From UBA12191 sp009937185 (lineage in GTDB: Bacteria > Planctomycetota > UBA8108 > UBA1146): DNA of 64,000 nt. Positions 62,419 to 64,000 of the stretch are shown here, in pieces (the stretch's first letter is position 1; every line of letters starts with the position of its first letter). The stretch spans positions 62,001-126,000 of the forward strand of contig CALJGL010000011.1 of assembly GCA_938075155.1 (NCBI GenBank), written 5' to 3'. A program made the position numbers and the translations under genes. The notes beneath the pieces were generated by a model. That model was not told the origin of the DNA. It was given only the letters and a program-made list of their open reading frames with translations, and ran no database searches.

Positions 62419-64000
62419 TTGACAGAAACAAAGAGCTATACACAGCATCGTGTACAGAGCTTCACAAAGAACATGACAATGTGCTGCAGCGGGGTACTGA
62501 CCCCCATTCATAAGGGAGACCTCCAAACGGACGCCTCCAGATGGATTCTTCGTATTCTGCCCACGTTACTCATTCTGGGTTTGTTTTCTCTTCTCCAAGC
62601 AGTCTCAACCCCACCTCTCTCTGCACAGACCTCCCAAACGTTCCCCAATGACACTCCCCCAGAAGATTCAAGAGTCGCCGAGATTCGGATTGAGGGGCTC
62701 GACCGTTTGGGAACCGCTGAAGTCTTGACTCGATTGAAACTAAAACCAGGATCGATATTTTCGGCTTCTGCACTCGATGCGGATTATCGACGACTTTGGG
62801 CGAGTGGAGATTTTGTATCTATCTCTCCCCCTAGTATTCGCTCCCTGCCCGAAGGTGTATTGATCACCATTCGGATAGAGGAAAGAAAACCAGTCAAACA
62901 AATATTTATCGAAGGTAATGACTCTCAGTCTGACAAAGTTCTGCTCGGCGCAATACAGACTCAAATTGATGAGCTCTACGACCCATTGGTCGTGAAAGAA
63001 GATGTGGAAGTCATTCGAAGTCGATTGCTCGAGAACGGTTATCCGTTCGCAAAGGTGGGTAGCCGACTTGAGGGTACCCTATCTTACCCGATTGTAATTT
63101 TCGAAATTGAAGAGGGCCCTCAAGTATTGATCAGGTCCATCGGGTTTCTTGGAGAAGGCAGTATTTCCGTCGATGAAATACTCGCCATCATTCAACTTCA
63201 TCCCCGTGAGTTCATGGGCATCTTCAAGTCTGGGAAATTTGATCCACGCTTGCTGGACTCAGATCTTCGCCAGATTCGTGAATATTACTTCCTCAAGGGT
63301 TTCTTCGATGCTGAGGTTACACTTGAAAGACAAGAATTTTCGCAAGAACTGACACAACTGCGCCTCGTGATCGCCATCGACGAGGGTCCCCGATATCAAA
63401 TTGGGCAAGTTGAATTTGATTTCAACGAGACTCCCATCTTTACCAGCGAAGAACTCCGAGAAGTCATGACTGTTGATCACGGTTCTGAATGGGATGGCGA
63501 AAAGATCAAGAATGACGCTGAAGCCATTCGCAAACTCTTCAGTGATAACGCATTCATCGACGCCACGGTGAATCCAACAGTGATCTATCCTCTCGAAGGC
63601 AATGACGTCACTCTCAAGTATGTCATTTCCCAAGGAAGCAAAGTGAGCGTTGGAGAAATCGACATTCGGGGAAATCGTTCCACAAAAGATGAAGTGATCC
63701 GAAGGCAACTAGAGATTTATCCAGGAGAAGAATTCCAACCTTCACAGATTCAAGACAGTCTCAGTAATCTTTATCGATTGCAGTACTTCAATCAGATACG
63801 CCCCTATTTCGACTCCAGTGGAGCAGCCGGTGACCGACCGGTCGTCTTTGAGTTGTCAGAGGGAAGTACTGGCCGAGCACTCTTTGGAGTGGGTTACTCC
63901 ACCAGTACAGGGATCCTTGGAAACATCGCCATCGAGAAGAAGAACTTCGACATTCAAGATTGGCCCACCTCTCTCTCTGACCTCCCTGGATCTTTCACAG
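62419..64000 (+). CDS. bamA: Outer membrane protein assembly factor BamA (3' end beyond the window)
   Basis: The frame runs from TTG 62419 (AGGAG 6 nt upstream) to the window end, 527 residues. After a 37-residue tail comes a hydrophobic signal (WILRILPTLLILGLFSLLQA), then five POTRA domains (starting VAEIRIEGLDR, VKQIFIEGND, LIRSIGFLG, YQIGQVEFDF, VGEIDIRGNRST) and the first beta-barrel strands (GYSTSTGILGNIAIEKKNFD). BamA folds outer membrane proteins. It shows, with lpxB, that the cell has an outer membrane. Confidence 0.93.
   Translation, partial: MTETKSYTQHRVQSFTKNMTMCCSGVLTPIHKGDLQTDASRWILRILPTLLILGLFSLLQAVSTPPLSAQTSQTFPNDTPPEDSRVAEIRIEGLDRLGTAEVLTRLKLKPGSIFSASALDADYRRLWASGDFVSISPPSIRSLPEGVLITIRIEERKPVKQIFIEGNDSQSDKVLLGAIQTQIDELYDPLVVKEDVEVIRSRLLENGYPFAKVGSRLEGTLSYPIVIFEIEEGPQVLIRSIGFLGEGSISVDEILAIIQLHPREFMGIFKSGKFDPRLLDSDLRQIREYYFLKGFFDAEVTLERQEFSQELTQLRLVIAIDEGPRYQIGQVEFDFNETPIFTSEELREVMTVDHGSEWDGEKIKNDAEAIRKLFSDNAFIDATVNPTVIYPLEGNDVTLKYVISQGSKVSVGEIDIRGNRSTKDEVIRRQLEIYPGEEFQPSQIQDSLSNLYRLQYFNQIRPYFDSSGAAGDRPVVFELSEGSTGRALFGVGYSTSTGILGNIAIEKKNFDIQDWPTSLSDLPGSFT

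Noticed and set aside
1..64000. Mobile elements, CRISPR arrays, prophage
   Set aside because: No transposase, integrase, terminal repeats with direct duplications or regularly spaced repeats were seen; the tandem repeats are all in frame inside coding genes.

Overview
The window is a dense, core-genome stretch of a Gram-negative-type bacterium, most likely a marine member of the Planctomycetota (inference). Four things point there: a secreted protein ending in two dockerin-like calcium loops of the sort common in marine planctomycetes; an Alternative Complex III (ACIII) operon joined to a caa3-type oxidase; an outer-membrane toolkit (lpxB, bamA) side by side with mcsA/mcsB/clpC; and a lysine-rich histone H1-like protein. 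I see no rRNA, tRNA, CRISPR array, insertion sequence or phage gene. TTG and GTG start codons are frequent.

Layout. 1-7549 (minus): M28 peptidase (runs off the left edge), infA, ruvC, der, a NUDIX hydrolase, a DUF4442 protein, mnmG and aroA, mostly with 4-8 nt overlaps. 7618-12475 (plus): a secreted M14 metallopeptidase, a membrane acyltransferase and a thioredoxin-like protein. 12472-18600 (minus): a complete SUF iron-sulfur assembly operon (Rrf2 regulator, sufB, sufC, sufD, sufS, sufU, sufT), with a perfect inverted repeat upstream of the regulator. 18819-20749 (plus): heme O synthase (ctaB) and a DUF3179 protein. 20774-36619 (minus): a respiratory block made of heme A synthase, ActA-ActF of ACIII, a small membrane protein, Sco, and oxidase subunits II, I, III, IV and a second III-like subunit. 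Together these would carry electrons from quinol to oxygen, with the heme and copper maturation factors encoded alongside.

37044-39521 (plus) is the dockerin-type secreted protein with a textbook terminator. 39691-45097 (minus) holds a glutamine amidotransferase, lpxB, an unknown membrane protein, aroB and a MATE transporter. folC (plus) converges on clpC (minus), and the clpC terminator lies inside folC. mcsB, mcsA and a DUF2064 glycosyltransferase-like gene follow upstream of clpC. 52186-56997 (plus) is the nusA-infB-rbfA translation operon without an adjacent rimP and with a hairpin-rich leader. Then come a GGDEF protein (minus), an XdhC-family protein, the HhH-GPD/H1-like fusion, yebC (plus), a DUF2203 protein (minus) and bamA (plus, cut by the right edge) with a good sigma-70-type promoter.

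The observations most worth following are the catalytically dead endonuclease III-like domain fused to an H1-like tail, the two perfect palindromes next to the SUF regulator and ctaA, the UUCG-loop terminator of clpC embedded in folC, and the structured nusA leader.
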